Positions 26,866 to 35,820 of a stretch of 64,000 nucleotides of DNA are shown piece after piece. Numbering within the stretch: the stretch's first letter is position 1; every line of letters starts with the position of its first letter. The notes below the pieces were generated by a model, which was not told where the DNA came from, ran no database searches, and was given only the letters and a program-made list of their open reading frames with translations. Where the stretch lies: contig NZ_CP094534.1 in assembly GCF_022811645.1 (NCBI RefSeq), forward strand, positions 2,356,001 to 2,420,000, in the 5' to 3' direction. The DNA is from Hymenobacter monticola. Lineage in GTDB: Bacteria; Bacteroidota; Bacteroidia; Cytophagales; Hymenobacteraceae. Both the position numbers and the translations under genes were made by a program.

Positions 26866-28410
26866 CTAGTTTTTTGTGAAGAGGTACGGGTCTTGCTCCA
26901 GTCCGTCGTTCACGCGGATTTCCAGCGTTTTCACTTGTCCGCCTTCCGCCGTGAACGGCGCCGGAAAAATCCCATAGGCCGCATTGGAAAAAGTACTGCG
27001 GAAGGTGTCGCCGTCCATATAGTCCAGCGTGGTGGTGAGGGCGGGATGGTGAGAGAAACGCACAAGCAGCTGCTTGCCCTTGGCCTCCACCGTGATGGGG
27101 CCGTAAACCGGGTGCGTGTAGGTGCCGGCGTAGTTTTTCAGGCTGCGGGCCGGCTTGCTTTTCTTGGCCACGCGGGCAGCTAGGTCCGCCACGTTCTTGG
27201 CGGTTTCGGCGTTGCCGGCCTTCGAAAAACCGTAGAGCTGGCGGCTGCGGTCCACGTAGGGCACGGCCAGGTAGGCCTCGAGCAGCTGGTAGCGCAGGGC
27301 CTCGAAAAAGCTTTGGTTGTCCTGGTTGGTGAGCACGGCAATGCCCAGGCCCTCCTCGGGCACGAAGCACACGTTGGTCACGAAGCCGTTGGCGCCGCCC
27401 GTGTGCCAGTAAATCTGGCGGCCGTTGTAATCGGCTGAGAACACGCCCAAGCCATAGGTGCGGAAGTGCATTGGGAAAATGGGCGACTTGCTAGTGCCTA
27501 CGAGCGTGTTGCCCTCGCGGGTGCGGCGCAGCGTGGCCCAGGGCATGATGCGCTGGCCGTTGTACTTGCCGCTGTCGAGCTGGAAGCGCAGCCAATGGCC
27601 CAGGTCGTTCACGTTGGAAACCAGGCTGGCGGCCGGCCCGAAGTTGTCGACCTCATCGAACGGCACCCGCGTGAGCGGGCCAAAGGCCGTGGTGTAGGGC
27701 AGAGCGATGTTAGCCCGCTGGCTGGCGCCGGCCGTGCTGGGCGAGGTGCTCGTCATGCCCAGCGGGGTGAGGATGCGCTGCTGCACAAAATCCTGCCAGG
27801 TGGTGCCGCCCGTAGCCGCCGGAATAACTTCGCCCGCCGCCAGGAAACCGTAGTTGCTGTAGCCGTACTGCTGCCGGAACAGGCCCGTGGGCTTCAGGTA
27901 GCGCACTTTTTGTAAAATCTCCGCCCGGCTCAGGTTGGAATCCCAGAAGGTGAAGTCGCCCTGGAAGGTCTTGGTACCGAAATGGTGGCTGAGCAGGTCG
28001 CGCACCGTGAGCAGGCGCGTGCTGGTGGAGTCGTAGAGCCGGAAATCGGGCAGGTACTTCCGCGCCGGGTCGTCCAGCTTCAGCTTCTTCTCCTCCACCA
28101 GTTGCGAAATGGCGGTGCCGGTGAATAGCTTGGAATTGGAGGCAATGAGAAACAGCGTGTTGGCGTCTACCGGCTCGGGCTTGCCCACGGCGCGCACGCC
28201 GAAGCCCTGCGAAGCCACCACCTGCCCGTCTTTCACCACCACCACGGCCAGGCCGGGGATGTTCCAGAGCTTGAGGCCGCGCTGCACGTAGCGGGCCAGG
28301 CTGTCGCGCACGAAGGCGTTGCCGGTAGCGGCCGGGGTGGTTTGGGCGTGAGATGAAAACGAAAAAGCAGCGGCCGAAGCCAGGGCAGCCAAAAAATGTG
28401 GGAAGCGCAT
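26866..28410 (-). CDS. Periplasmic serine hydrolase (beta-lactamase family) with DUF3471-like tail
   Basis: The 514-residue protein has a signal peptide (to about residue 22), a class C beta-lactamase/DD-peptidase-like domain and a C-terminal beta-rich domain of about 100 residues (NYAGTYTHPVYGPITVEAKGKQLLVRF). The active-site motifs are SNSK (Ser91, Lys94), YSN in QYGYSNYGF, and HTGG in IYWHTGGANGF. All three are intact, so it should be active, on peptides, esters or beta-lactams. Unlike the protein at 17046-18377 it has no T9SS tail. A TAGCTTTG element lies 32 bases upstream of the ATG. Confidence 0.9.
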   Translation of the reverse strand: MRFPHFLAALASAAAFSFSSHAQTTPAATGNAFVRDSLARYVQRGLKLWNIPGLAVVVVKDGQVVASQGFGVRAVGKPEPVDANTLFLIASNSKLFTGTAISQLVEEKKLKLDDPARKYLPDFRLYDSTSTRLLTVRDLLSHHFGTKTFQGDFTFWDSNLSRAEILQKVRYLKPTGLFRQQYGYSNYGFLAAGEVIPAATGGTTWQDFVQQRILTPLGMTSTSPSTAGASQRANIALPYTTAFGPLTRVPFDEVDNFGPAASLVSNVNDLGHWLRFQLDSGKYNGQRIMPWATLRRTREGNTLVGTSKSPIFPMHFRTYGLGVFSADYNGRQIYWHTGGANGFVTNVCFVPEEGLGIAVLTNQDNQSFFEALRYQLLEAYLAVPYVDRSRQLYGFSKAGNAETAKNVADLAARVAKKSKPARSLKNYAGTYTHPVYGPITVEAKGKQLLVRFSHHPALTTTLDYMDGDTFRSTFSNAAYGIFPAPFTAEGGQVKTLEIRVNDGLEQDPYLFTKN

Positions 28411-28441
28411 GGGCGAATAAGAAACAGCTTTGCAATACTGC

Positions 28442-28449
28442 CAAAGCTA
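28442..28449 (-). promoter_or_regulatory. Bacteroidota -7 element of the serine hydrolase gene
   Basis: The minus strand reads TAGCTTTG, an exact TAnnTTTG match, 31 bases before the ATG at 28410. Confidence 0.5.
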
Positions 28450-28490
28450 CGGCCAGGCCCGCACACCGCCTGGCCATGCTGCGCCCCAGG

Positions 28491-29339
28491 CTAGGGCCGA
28501 ATGCGCCGGAAGCGCCCGGCCCGGTACGCATAGTTGCCCGGCGTGATAGGCGTAAATCCCCGCACGGCCTCGTCCTCAAACCCGCCTTCCTGCTGCACTT
28601 GGCCAACGATGACGCGCCCGCGGCGCACGGTAATTTCTCGGTGCGCGTAGGCGTAGTTGCCACCTTCCATCTCGTCACTTTCAATGACGGAATGAGGCGG
28701 AATTTCTTCGTCGCGGCCGTCCAGGCTGTGCCAAATGACGTGCGGTGGCCCGTCAAAGGAAATGAGCAAGGTGTGTTCTTCTTTTTCTCGGATGCCCGAT
28801 GCGTAATTGCCGCCTTCCATTTGCACCAGCAGCTCTTCGGGCGGGCGCTGGTCCAGCTCCACGGCGCGGGCCGTGAGGTAGGGCAGCGACTTTAGTTCGC
28901 CAAACCACGCATTCAGGTCCAGCTCAACCCAGCGCATGGGGAGGCCGCGGGGCCGGTAAAACAAGAGCAGGCCCTCGAAATCTTCGGTTCGCAGCACTCG
29001 GCAGCGCGCGTCCCACTGCCCCCTGCCCATGACAACAGTGTCTTCGGGTGGCGAGGCGGCGCGTATGCTATCCAGCTGCGGGCCAGTCCAGTACTGAACA
29101 GCCAACTCAATGGGGCGTAGGGTATCCGGGAATAACGTCTGCTTCTCAGGGCGCTGGGCTGCTGGCCCGGCGCTGTCAGCCCGGGCCCTGGAGTTGGCTG
29201 GCGGTGCCTCCAACCGGGGCCGGGCCTGAGGCGCAGCACGCTCAGCATTGGGCTGCTGATGGGCCTGGCAAGCACCAAGCAACAGGGCCACTACAAAGCC
29301 ACTGGCTCTGTTCCGGGCGCGTCTCCGCATCGTCAACAT
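28491..29339 (-). CDS. Hypothetical lipoprotein
   Basis: The 282-residue protein starts with basic residues and the signal GFVVALLLGACQAH, a good lipobox with Cys after GA. A Pro/Ala/Arg-rich linker follows (to about residue 65), then a mainly beta domain with two copies of the phrase MEGGNYA (VQMEGGNYASGIREKEE and DEMEGGNYAYAHREITV) and a third similar TPGNYAYRAG near the end. The repeated NYA units suggest a small repeat fold. I do not recognise the family. ATG 29339 and ATG 29330 are both possible starts. It ends 80 bases upstream of the serine hydrolase start, in the same direction. Confidence 0.62.
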   Translation of the reverse strand: MLTMRRRARNRASGFVVALLLGACQAHQQPNAERAAPQARPRLEAPPANSRARADSAGPAAQRPEKQTLFPDTLRPIELAVQYWTGPQLDSIRAASPPEDTVVMGRGQWDARCRVLRTEDFEGLLLFYRPRGLPMRWVELDLNAWFGELKSLPYLTARAVELDQRPPEELLVQMEGGNYASGIREKEEHTLLISFDGPPHVIWHSLDGRDEEIPPHSVIESDEMEGGNYAYAHREITVRRGRVIVGQVQQEGGFEDEAVRGFTPITPGNYAYRAGRFRRIRP

Positions 29340-29373
29340 ACCGGAAGTGAAATCATTGCCAAGGGGCGGTGCC

Positions 29374-30174
29374 TTACACCACGCGCCGCATCACGGGCGC
29401 GGGCGCACCGTCGGCGTACACCACATGCTCGTCGCGGAAAGGCTCTTCACCCCGAAATTTCTGGATGATGCGGGCCGTGGTGATGATGTCCTTCTGGCAG
29501 TAGTGGGCGATGCGCGGCAGGTCGTTATCATCCCAGTATACCCGCGCCACGTCGGCCCCGCTGATGTCGTCTTTGGGCGTGGGGATGCCGAAGATGGCGG
29601 CCAGCAGGCTGAGCGAGGTGTAGGATTTGTGGTCGCCGAATTTCCACAGCTCCATGGTGTCGTGGTGGGGCACTTCCCAGGGCTTTTTGCCGGCCAAGTC
29701 GAGCTGGGGGGGCAGCGGTAGGCCGTTTATCAACAAGCGCCGGCCGAGGTAGGGAAAGTCGAATTCCTTGCCGTTGTGGGCGCAGAGCGTGAATTTGGGC
29801 TTAAGCGCGAGCAGGGCAGAAAAGTCGCGCAGCAAGGTTTTCTCGTCGTGGTCAGCGAAGCTCTTCACCCGGAAGCGCCACAATTCTTCTTCCTTATCGA
29901 ACACAAAGCAGCCCACCGACACGCACACTACCTTGCCGAACTCGGCGTAGATGCCGGCCTGCTCAAACAAGCTGGCGGCCGACAGCCGGTCGGGCAGGGG
30001 CTCGGCGGGCAGGGCGCGGCCGGTGTAGCCCTGCTGGCGGCGCAAGCTCTCGCTTTTGTGTTCCCACAGCAGCCGCAGCGTCTCGTCGAGGCTGTCGTGG
30101 CAGTCCACGCAGGGCACGGTTTCGATGTCGATGAAGAAGAGCTGGTCGAGCGGGGTGCGGTGGAGGTGCTGCAT
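29374..30174 (-). CDS. 3'-5' exonuclease (DEDD, RNase H-like; PolB exonuclease type)
   Basis: The 266-residue protein has an exonuclease fold of the DEDDy type. FFIDIETVP near residue 14 gives the first Asp and Glu, LCAHNGKEFDFPYLGRRL supplies the second Asp, and AHYCQKDIITTARI holds the Tyr and final Asp. It resembles the predicted 3'-5' exonuclease domain related to family B DNA polymerases. It could act on DNA or RNA ends in repair. ATG 30174 is chosen because the frame upstream (to 30345) overlaps the divergent regulator and lacks family similarity. The start codons of the two divergent genes are about 150 bases apart. Confidence 0.82.
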   Translation of the reverse strand: MQHLHRTPLDQLFFIDIETVPCVDCHDSLDETLRLLWEHKSESLRRQQGYTGRALPAEPLPDRLSAASLFEQAGIYAEFGKVVCVSVGCFVFDKEEELWRFRVKSFADHDEKTLLRDFSALLALKPKFTLCAHNGKEFDFPYLGRRLLINGLPLPPQLDLAGKKPWEVPHHDTMELWKFGDHKSYTSLSLLAAIFGIPTPKDDISGADVARVYWDDNDLPRIAHYCQKDIITTARIIQKFRGEEPFRDEHVVYADGAPAPVMRRVV

Positions 30175-30321
30175 GGTAGAGGGCGCGGCGTCGGTATGAA
30201 GACCCCGAATATACACGAGGTTCGCGGCTGTGCCCAGGAAACGCCAAACAAAATCGGCCAGGCGGCCGGTAATGGGCACGTTGCCATCAGGTTGGCGATT
30301 TCGGTCCTTATTTTCGCCACT

Positions 30322-31650
30322 ATGTTGTTCTATTTCGGCCCTCATAGCGGGTTGTTGCTGCCTTTTGTAGTGCCCGGCGCGGCGGCCACGCTGTGGCTGC
30401 TGGCCCGGGCCTGGCGGCGCGGCAACGCCTCCGATGCCCTGCTGGCCCTGCTCATCCTAGTGCCCACCCTGAGCGTGAGCCAGTGGATGCTGGGCTACGC
30501 CGGCTGGTTCGACAGCCACGACGGGCACTCCACGGTGATGTTTTACGTGCCCTGGCGGGCCAACATGGTGCTGGGCGGCGCCTATTACCTGTACTTCCAG
30601 AGCCTGACTAACCAAGATTTCCGCTGGCGCCCGGCCCTGAAGCACTTGCTGCCGGGCCTGGTGGAATGGGGGGCCTTCGCCGCCGTGGCGGTGTACGACC
30701 TCCTGTGGTGGCGCGGGGTGCGGGGCCGCCCGCTGCCCGATTTTTTCGGCACCAAAGGCGCGGGCGCTACGCTGCTCGACGAAACGGCTTTGCCCGCCGC
30801 CTTGCTCAGCTCGGCGCTGCTGCTGGGCTACGGCCTGCGCCTGCTGGCCGACTACCGCCGCTACCGCCGCTACCTCGACGACAACTTCTCCGACCCCGAG
30901 CGCCTGCGCTTTGCCGGACTGCGCCAGTTGCTGGCTCTGCAGGCGTTGGTGTTGGTGCTGAGCTTGTTATTTACGGGCCTTAACCAGATTTATGATTTCA
31001 GCTACGACGCGGCTTGGTACTTCTTCGCCCTGCGCGGGGTGCTGATTTACGGGCTGATTGTGGTGGGCATTCAGGCCAACTACGCGGCCGCCACCAGCTC
31101 CCTGCGCTTTGGGGCCGTGCCGAAGCCGATGACCGAAGCCGAACTGTCCGCAGGGTCGGTTTCGCTGCCCGGTGCTGCCGAAGCAGTAGCTGCCGCGCCG
31201 GTCGAAACACCGGTTGCCGGCACCGCTCCCGCCGCGGAAGAAGCCGGGTTATCCATTCGTGACGAGCCGGCCGTTTCCGCCGGAAGGGCCGCCCCGGAGC
31301 TGGCCCCAGAGCTGCTGCCGTGGCGCGAGAAGCTCCTGCACCTGATGAATGAGGAGCAGCCCTGGCTGGAGCCCGAGCTCACCCTGACCGAGCTGGCCCA
31401 CCGCCTGCGCACCCACCCGGCGCTGCTGTCCAAGGTCATCAACGCGGGCTGCGGGCAGAACTTCAACGACTTCGTGAACACCTACCGGGTGCAGGAAGCC
31501 CGCCGCAAGCTGGCCGACCCACGCTTTGCGCACTACTCGCTGGTAGGCGTGGCGTTGGAGAGTGGATTTAACTCAAAATCAACGTTTAACCGCGTGTTCA
31601 AGAAGCTGCTGGACCAAGCGCCCAGCGAGGTGATACGGCCCAAATCATAA
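30322..31650 (+). CDS. AraC family regulator with N-terminal membrane domain
   Basis: The 442-residue protein has about seven membrane helices in its first 240 residues, an Ala/Pro/Glu-rich linker (about 260-330) and a C-terminal AraC-type DNA-binding domain. The latter has LTLTELAHRLRTHPALLSKVINAGCGQNFNDFVNTYRVQEARRKL as the first helix-turn-helix and VGVALESGFNSKSTFNRVFKKLLDQAPSEV as the second. It is a one-component membrane regulator that may sense an extracellular or membrane signal. It lies upstream of the outer-membrane barrel gene in the same direction, which may be its target (inference). ATG 30322 is the only ATG near the membrane region; a TTG ten codons upstream is possible. Confidence 0.85.
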   Translation: MLFYFGPHSGLLLPFVVPGAAATLWLLARAWRRGNASDALLALLILVPTLSVSQWMLGYAGWFDSHDGHSTVMFYVPWRANMVLGGAYYLYFQSLTNQDFRWRPALKHLLPGLVEWGAFAAVAVYDLLWWRGVRGRPLPDFFGTKGAGATLLDETALPAALLSSALLLGYGLRLLADYRRYRRYLDDNFSDPERLRFAGLRQLLALQALVLVLSLLFTGLNQIYDFSYDAAWYFFALRGVLIYGLIVVGIQANYAAATSSLRFGAVPKPMTEAELSAGSVSLPGAAEAVAAAPVETPVAGTAPAAEEAGLSIRDEPAVSAGRAAPELAPELLPWREKLLHLMNEEQPWLEPELTLTELAHRLRTHPALLSKVINAGCGQNFNDFVNTYRVQEARRKLADPRFAHYSLVGVALESGFNSKSTFNRVFKKLLDQAPSEVIRPKS

Positions 31651-31964
31651 GTTGGGACGGGCCACATCATAGATTGGAGCGCCGCGCCTGGCCCCACGAA
31701 AGACCTTTGACGCAGTCTTTCACCAAAGCGCTGGCGGTTATGAAAAAAGGTATGGCAATGGTCCCCGCGGGGCGTGGGTTGGCACAAACGACCAAATGGG
31801 AAAAAGCCCCGGATTGCGGAGGGGTCGCAAATAATTGGGGCGGCTGTAACGTTTGCGTGTCGGCGCCGGTAACCACGGCGCTTCCGGCTAAAAAGTCCGG
31901 GCCCCCACGCAACTATGGCCGCCCGATTCGCATCTGTTGGCCCAAACTTCCCTTTTCTCTGCAA
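31651..31964. other. Gap without a recognised gene
   Basis: The reading frame of the barrel gene stays open through this gap, but it lacks signal-peptide or family features before ATG 31965. I find no tRNA, strong hairpin or exact TAnnTTTG element. TAACGTTTG near 31846 is one base too long for the -7 consensus. Confidence 0.5.
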
Positions 31965-34466
31965 ATGAAATCTTCTACCTGTTGTGCGCTACTCGCGCTG
32001 TTGGGATTGGTGTGGACGGCTCCGCGCGCGGCGGCCCAGGCGCCGGCGGCCCCGGCCGCAGCCATTGGCACCGGTTCGCTGACCGGGGTGGTGCTCGACT
32101 CGCTCAAGAAAGAGCCCGTGCCGTATGCCACGGTGGTGCTGCTGCCACCCGCTCCCAACGACAAGCCCATCACCGGCGTGGCAGCCGACGACAACGGCCG
32201 CTTCTCGCTCAACAAACTGGCGTCAGGCCCGGCCCGCCTGCGGGTGAGCTACGTGGGCTATGGTACCCAAACCAAGGACGTGACCATCACGGCCGGCGCG
32301 ACGGACGCAGGCACGTTCCGGCTGCCGGTGGCGGGCACGGCCCTGGCCGAGGCCGTCGTCATCGGCACCAAGCCGGTGGTGGAAGTGAAGTCCGACCGCA
32401 TCGTGTACAACGCCGACCAGGACGTAACGAACGCCGGCGGCACCGCCTCCGACGTGCTACGCAAGGCCCCGCTGCTGGCCGTAGACGGCGACGGCAACGT
32501 GAAGATGCGCGGCTCCAGCAACTTCAAGGTGCTCATCAACAACAAGCCCTCGCCTACGCTGGCCAGCAACCTGGCCGAGGCCCTGAAAGGCATCCCCGCC
32601 GAGCAGATTCAAAGCGTGGAAATCATCACCACGCCGCCGGCCAAGTACGACGGCGAAGGCACGGCCGGCATCATCAACATTGTGCTGAAGAAGGGCTCGA
32701 CGCAAAGGCTGAACGGCCGGGTGAGTGCCTCGGGCGGCAACCGCAACTCGAACGGCAACGCCTCGCTCAACTTCAAAACCAAGAAGCTGGGCTTCACGTC
32801 GTCGGCCGGCACGGGCGGCTGGTACGGGCCCAGTGCCTACGACCGCACCCGCACCGACAAGCGCAACGGCTCCGTGTTGCAGCTCGACGGCGTGGGCAAC
32901 TACGGCGGCCGCTGGAACTACGGCAGCCTGGGCCTCGACTACGACCTAAGCGAGAAGCAGAGCCTGTCGCTGGCGGCCTCGATAAACACCTACCGGGGCG
33001 CCGATTTTAACAACGTGGTGAACCGCTACACCGCTTTCAACCCGGCCAACAGCCAGCTGTATACCCGCAGCACCACCAACCGCTTCAGCGGCTTCAACGG
33101 CGAGCTGACGGGCACCTACACCAAAACCTTCGCCACGGCCCGCAAGGAGTGGAGCGTGCTGGGCCAGTACGCCAACAACAGCGGCACCTTCGGCTACGAC
33201 TTCGACCAGTACGCCAACTCGGCCGTGAACCTGGAAACCGGCCAGGCCAGCTACCGCGAGCGCAGCCGGGGCCGCACGCCGGGCCACGAAATCACCTTCC
33301 AGACCGATTTGGTGCAGCCTTTCGGCGAGAAGCACACCCTCGAAACCGGCCTGAAAGCCATCTGGCGTCGCACCGGCTCGGTGGCCGACGTGGAAGGCAA
33401 GCAATTCAGCGACGGCGACTTTGTGCTGCTGCCCGCCCGTGCCACCAATTTTGACTACGACCAGAACGTGCAGGCGGCCTACGCCACCTACACCGCCAAG
33501 GCCAGTAAGAAGCTGAGCGTAAGCCTGGGCGGCCGCCTGGAGCGCACCTCGCTGGCGGCCCAGTTCCGCACCACCAATTCGGAGCTGCCGCTGCGCAGCT
33601 ACCTCACGCTGCTGCCCAACGGCAACGCCCAGTACGCCTTCAGCGACAACAACAGCCTGCGCCTGGCTTATAGCAAGCGCATTACGCGGCCCTACATCGA
33701 CTACCTGAACCCGTTCGTGGACCGCTCTGAGCCGCAGAACATTTCCTATGGCAACCCCAACCTCGACCCTGAGCTGACCGACTCGTACGAGCTGAGCTTC
33801 AACACCAACGGCAAGGCCGGCTCGCTCAATATCTCGGGCTCGCTGCGCCGCACCGGTAACGCCATCGAGTCCATCCGGAAGACGGCGGCCGAGGCGGGCT
33901 TCACCGATGCCGCGCCCGGCACCACGGTGCGCACTTACGCCAACGTGGCGTCCAACTCCTTTTACCAGCTCAATTTCTACGGCACGGCCAAGCCAGTTGA
34001 GGGCTGGGACATCAGCGGCGGGCCCGACGTGCAGTACATCGTGCGCCGCAGCCCGGCGTTGGGCATCGAGCGGCGCGGCTTCACGGCCGGCCTCAACCTA
34101 AACACGTCCTACAAGCTGCCCAAGAAATTCACGCTGCAGGGTTTCCTGTATAGCTCGCTGCCCTCGCCGGAGCTGCAGGGCCGGGGCGCGGCTAACCTCT
34201 ACTACCAGATGGGCGTGAAGAAGACCTTCCTCAAAGACAAAGCCGACTTTGTGCTGAACCTGGCGTCACCTTTCAATAACTACTGGCGCTACCGCTCCAC
34301 CACCGACACGCCCGATTTCAGCGAAGTATCCAACAACTACGGCTACATGCGCGGCTTCCGCGCCAGCCTCAGCTACCGCTTCGGCACCGAGCAGCAGGGC
34401 AAGCAGCGCAAGTCCATCTCGAACGACGACGTGAAAGGTGGCGGCGGGAAGCAGGGAGGGCAGTAG
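31965..34466 (+). CDS. TonB-dependent receptor-like outer membrane protein (OMP_b-brl_3 type)
   Basis: The 833-residue protein has a signal peptide ([24 protein letters not shown]), a carboxypeptidase regulatory-like domain ([20 protein letters not shown], about residues 40-120), a plug domain ([34 protein letters not shown], with [29 protein letters not shown]) and a C-terminal barrel. This order is typical of the outer membrane beta-barrel family of Bacteroidota that resembles TonB receptors. The substrate is not apparent. The upstream AraC-type membrane regulator may control it. The last 25 residues are basic and Gly-rich ([22 protein letters not shown] region), which is an unusual end for a barrel protein. 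Confidence 0.87.
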   Translation: [833 protein letters not shown]

Positions 34467-34496
34467 GAGGGAAGGGCACTAGCCCATGTCAGAACA

Positions 34497-34593
34497 TCAT
34501 GCCGAGCGCAGCCGAGGCATCTCGCTCGCGCCAGTAATCCTATTGATGGGGTTTACGGGCGCGAGCGAGATGCCTCGGCTGCGCTCGGCATGA
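34497..34593. repeat. Palindromic intergenic repeat, CATGCTGAGC family (perfect arms)
   Basis: The arms at 34497-34530 and 34560-34593 are perfect 34-base reverse complements, beginning TCATGCCGAGCGCAGCCGAG. The loop is 29 bases. This is the most symmetrical copy in the window and lies between the barrel gene and the ABC ATPase. Confidence 0.9.
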
Positions 34594-34744
34594 CCGTTTT
34601 TTCTCCCATTACCAGCCTTTTTTCAAGGCAACCCAACGGCTGGAAAGCGCATCAGTCAGGCAACAAGCTGTAATAAACCGGCGCGCCTTGCCGATAAATT
34701 GATAAACAGTACCTTGCGCCATCTCTAACCCGCTGCAAAAAAGT

Positions 34745-35632
34745 ATGCCCCTCACCATTACCAACCTTTCCAAAACCTACGCCAACGGGGTGCAAGCCCT
34801 CAAAAACGTCAGCCTCGACATTCCCACGGGCATGTTCGGCCTGCTGGGCCCCAACGGCGCCGGCAAAAGCAGCCTGATGCGCACCATTGCCACGCTGCAG
34901 GACGCCGACACCGGCTCTATCATGCTCGATGGGCTGGACGTGCTCAAAGACAAGGACGGCGTGCGCCGCATCCTGGGCTACCTGCCGCAGGAGTTCGGCG
35001 TGTACCCCCGCGTGAGTGCCGAGGAACTGCTCGACCACTTGGCCGTGCTCAAAGGCATCGGCAACGGCAAGGAGCGCAAGGAGATAGTGGAGGCGTTGCT
35101 TCAGCAAACCAACCTCTGGAACGCCCGCAAGAAGAACCTGGGCGGCTACTCCGGCGGCATGAAGCAGCGCTTCGGCATCGCCCAGGCCTTGCTCGGCAAC
35201 CCCAAGCTCATCATCGTGGACGAACCCACCGCCGGCCTCGACCCGGCCGAGCGCAACCGCTTCCACAACCTGCTGAGCGAGATTGGCGAGCACATCATCA
35301 TCATTCTGAGCACGCACATCGTGAGCGACGTGACGGACCTGTGCCGCAACATGGCCATTATCAGCCAAGGGCAAGTGCGCCTCACCGGCGACCCGCTCTC
35401 GGTGATGGAGCAGCTGCGCGGCCGCGTGTGGCGCAAGCTGGTGAGCAAGGACGAGGTGGCCGCCGTGCAGGCTACGCACCACGTCATCAGCTCGCGCCTG
35501 TTCGCGGGCAAAACCATCGTGCACGTGCTCAGCGACGAGCGTCCGGATGCGGGGTTTGAGGAAGTGAACCCGGATTTGGAGGACGTGTATTTCGCGCAAA
35601 TCAGCGAGCGGCCGGCGGCCGTGGCGGTTTAG
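34745..35632 (+). CDS. ABC transporter ATP-binding protein
   Basis: This 295-residue ATPase has Walker A GPNGAGKSS (residues 35-43), signature YSGGMKQR, Walker B KLIIVDEPTAGLDP and the switch His in ILSTHIVSD. The C-terminal 70 residues are the extension typical of ABC-2 type exporters. Its partner is the permease-peptidase fusion downstream (188-base gap that contains a repeat). Together they resemble the ABC-2/M1-peptidase systems of Bacteroidota; the transported substrate is unknown. Confidence 0.92.
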   Translation: MPLTITNLSKTYANGVQALKNVSLDIPTGMFGLLGPNGAGKSSLMRTIATLQDADTGSIMLDGLDVLKDKDGVRRILGYLPQEFGVYPRVSAEELLDHLAVLKGIGNGKERKEIVEALLQQTNLWNARKKNLGGYSGGMKQRFGIAQALLGNPKLIIVDEPTAGLDPAERNRFHNLLSEIGEHIIIILSTHIVSDVTDLCRNMAIISQGQVRLTGDPLSVMEQLRGRVWRKLVSKDEVAAVQATHHVISSRLFAGKTIVHVLSDERPDAGFEEVNPDLEDVYFAQISERPAAVAV

Positions 35633-35646
35633 AACGGCCTATTGGC

Positions 35647-35786
35647 GCAGGTGGGGCGCCTCACCCCCTGACCCCCTCTCCCAAAGGGAATGCAACCGAG
35701 CATTCTTCGGGGGCACCGGAACAGCTTCTGGCGTTAGGCTCCCCTCTCCTTGGGGAGAGGGGCCGGGGGTGAGGCCCCCCACCTGC
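35647..35786. repeat. Intergenic inverted repeat, CCTCACCCC family
   Basis: GCAGGTGGGGCGCCTCACCC on the left pairs imperfectly with GGGGGTGAGGCCCCCCACCT near the right end (arms roughly 35 bases). It lies between the ABC ATPase and the permease gene. Confidence 0.8.
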
Positions 35787-35820
35787 GCAAACTCACTTTT
35801 CACCTTCCTCATCTGCAATC

